Positions 62,247-64,000 of a stretch of DNA of 64,000 nt are shown in pieces; position 1 is the first letter of the stretch, and each line of letters opens with the position of its first letter. The notes beneath the pieces were generated by a model that worked only from the letters and a program-made list of their open reading frames with translations, ran no database searches and had not been told where the DNA came from. The position numbers were made by a program, and so were the translations under genes. This DNA is from Acanthococcus lagerstroemiae. Taxonomy: Eukaryota > Arthropoda > Insecta > Hemiptera > Eriococcidae. The DNA lies in contig CM063112.1 of the NCBI GenBank assembly GCA_031841125.1, positions 57,341,722 to 57,405,721 of the forward strand, in the 5' to 3' direction.

Positions 62247-63567
62247 TAGGGGGCTTCGCCCCCTGGCCGCTTCGCGGCCCAACCCCCGCGCCGTCACTCG
62301 CTTCGCTCATGCCGACCTTACTCGGCGCTTCGCGCCTCGTCCAACCGCCACAGTCCTCAGTGTGTGGTCTGAAACTTTTGTTCCTGAGTTGAGATTTGCT
62401 TTGTGCTTCTTTTGCTCCCCCTCTATCAGCAGTCCTCAATCTTCCACCATGAACCCTCTTCCATCCTTTCTTCATCACGATTCTCCTCCTCCTCCACCAC
62501 GACCCCGTCGTTGACCATGGTTGCTCTCCGCCTCCACGGTCACACCTCAACAGTCGCAGCCCTCCTCAGTCACAAACTCCTCCCCCACAATGGCCAATGG
62601 CCATAGTCCTCCACCTAGTCTCCCCGGATCACCCACTTCCACCACGAGTGCCCTCCATTAGGACCACGTCCTTCGACCACCCCACACCACTTTGGCCTTC
62701 ATTTTCGTTCCCGTACCACACCCCCCACCAAGACCTCTTCACCCATCACTACGACCTCTCCAATGGCGGCCTTAGTCCCTCTCTACAGCCTTCCCCTTCT
62801 GCGGCTCCATCGCCCTACGGCCTCCTCGCTCAACCACCACGAAGATCTCCTGGTCCTCCAACCAGGAGCTTCCACCACCATGACCAACCCTCCTCCACGA
62901 GAACCCTTCCCTTCAAGACCACATGCCCGGGACCAGAACCTTTCGCATCAGGGCCTTCATTCGCCTTCCCGGCCGCCTCTCTCACCAAGGACTTCCTCCT
63001 CCATCAGGACCTCTTACACACCATCCCCCCGAGACCTTTATCTTCCTCTACAGTGCTCGCCACCACTGTGGTTTTCCTTCCTTTCAGGAGCTCCCTCTTC
63101 CACCATGAGTACCTCTTACACCCCCGGGCCTTTATCTACCAAAATGTTACTGCCCCTCTAGGATCCTCAGCCACCACTACCTCCTCCTTCCTCAATGGCC
63201 ACCCTCTCCTACCAAGGATTTCCTCCGTCACGAGGACCTCTCACCCACCACTACCCCCTGGGCTTCATCTCCCATCAGAGCCCCTGTCCTCACTATGGCC
63301 CTCCAACCCCCTGGAAGATGCCTGACTATCTACCCACGAGCTCTCACAACTATGACCACCCCTCCCCCGAGCGCCCATCTCTCTCAAGACCCCACCCCGC
63401 CGCCAGTCCCTCCCGCACCACGGCCATTCCTCTCCAAGGTCCCCTCTCTCACCAAGGACTTTCTCCTCCACCAGGTCCTCTTACTCCCGCCCCATCCAGG
63501 GCCTTCATCTTCGTCCACAACCCACGCTCCCACAGGGGCTCTCCTCCCCCTTCAGGAGCTTCCTCCA
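62247..63567 (+). repeat. C/T-rich dispersed repeat, copy 2
   Basis: A direct copy of 46999-48249 starting with the same ctagggggcttcgccccct hairpin. It has about 95 bp of extra palindromic sequence near the start (cgcttcgcgg, cactcgcttcgctcatg, gcgcttcgcgcc) that copy 1 lacks. The copies are close but not identical, with small indels. It ends near cttcctccacag at 63567, earlier than copy 1. Open frames are compositional. Confidence 0.8.
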
Positions 63568-64000
63568 CAGAAAGATGTAGATACAAAACGATGTCTAGTG
63601 TGCAAAAAAGGGATGTAAAACCACCCGATCTTTAGGTACACTTTGATTAACATTTTCTCTGCAACATTTCACGCTTCCATATTTCATATCTATCGCTTCG
63701 AACATTCAAAATTAACAGAACATACACGGTAGTAATTAGCAGTACCTTCAAAAAAAGTTTTCACCAATTTTGTGTTCGGAGGTACCTCATGGGAGGTACG
63801 ACTCATTAAAGACTGAACATTGAAATAAGCTTCTACGTATATCTGATTTAGTAGGCTCCGCCCCTGGCCCTCTGCACGGCCCAATTCCAAACGAGAATAT
63901 ATACGGGTTAATTTATGCCTCTCCGTCCAGCGTGTTGTTTCTTGACGATGAAATTTGGAAGTTTTGAGCGTTCCTACATTTATTAAAAAAAAACAACAAA
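63568..64000. other. Non-coding right end of the window
   Basis: No gene supported. A small inverted repeat (aggtacctcatgggaggtac, about 63780-63800) and a tagtaggctccgcccctggc word (63850 region), similar to the repeat-family hairpin, are the only structures noticed. Confidence 0.5.

Noticed and set aside
46999..63567. CRISPR-like array in the repeated C/T-rich sequence
   Set aside because: Repeats are degenerate, without constant length or unique spacers, and the genome is eukaryotic.

Overview
This window looks like a transposon-rich, intergenic stretch of an arthropod (probably insect) nuclear genome. The evidence is nested non-LTR, LTR and DNA elements of insect-type families, a spliced P-family transposase gene, and very AT-rich mitochondrial fragments whose reading frames need the invertebrate mitochondrial code and whose gene order is insect-like. 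No ordinary single-copy host gene was recognised. The order or species cannot be fixed from sequence alone.

Layout. 1-5150: AT-rich non-coding DNA with a dispersed duplication, a three-copy tandem repeat and a cluster of degenerate 14-mers. 5174-21446: nuclear mitochondrial DNA (ND5, ND4, ND4L, trnT, ND6-like, trnP, CytB) cut by three retroelements: a large CR1-group element on the minus strand (about 5790-12633), a 5'-truncated CR1-group fragment inside ND4 (13469-13836, TSD caaatta) and a GC-rich R1-clade element inside CytB (15095-20963, 15-bp TSD). 22082-25276: an eight-exon THAP/P-family transposase gene whose exon 6 holds a 268-bp MITE.

25280-46740: a very AT-rich region carrying a broken protein-primed-type family B DNA polymerase of the Polinton/adintovirus kind, a zinc-binding ORF and small acidic ORFs. 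It is interrupted by Ty3/gypsy element 1 (28946-34007, TSD catt, inside polB), by a 5'-truncated R1-clade copy (35737-38438, TSD tgatggaat) and by a TIR element (38840-45866). That TIR element contains a long hairpin, which holds Ty3/gypsy element 2 (39397-44676, TSD tata), whose left LTR holds a MITE (39593-40261).

46741-64000: two direct copies of a C/T-rich repeat (46999-48249 and 62247-63567). Between them lie a second R1-clade element with poly(A) tail (48250-55580, TSD ggctaccc), short modular repeats, a CGG/CCG inverted repeat and an apparently intact copia element (57504-62113, TSD aaacg, identical 186-bp LTRs).

The order of insertion can be read from the nesting. The copia element and gypsy 2 have LTR pairs with no difference that I see, so they are young. 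Gypsy 1 has three LTR differences in 359 bp, several frameshifts and a damaged reverse transcriptase motif. Both gypsy elements have the same slippery heptamer just before the gag stop, and the CR1-group 3' hairpin shows a compensatory base-pair change between copies.
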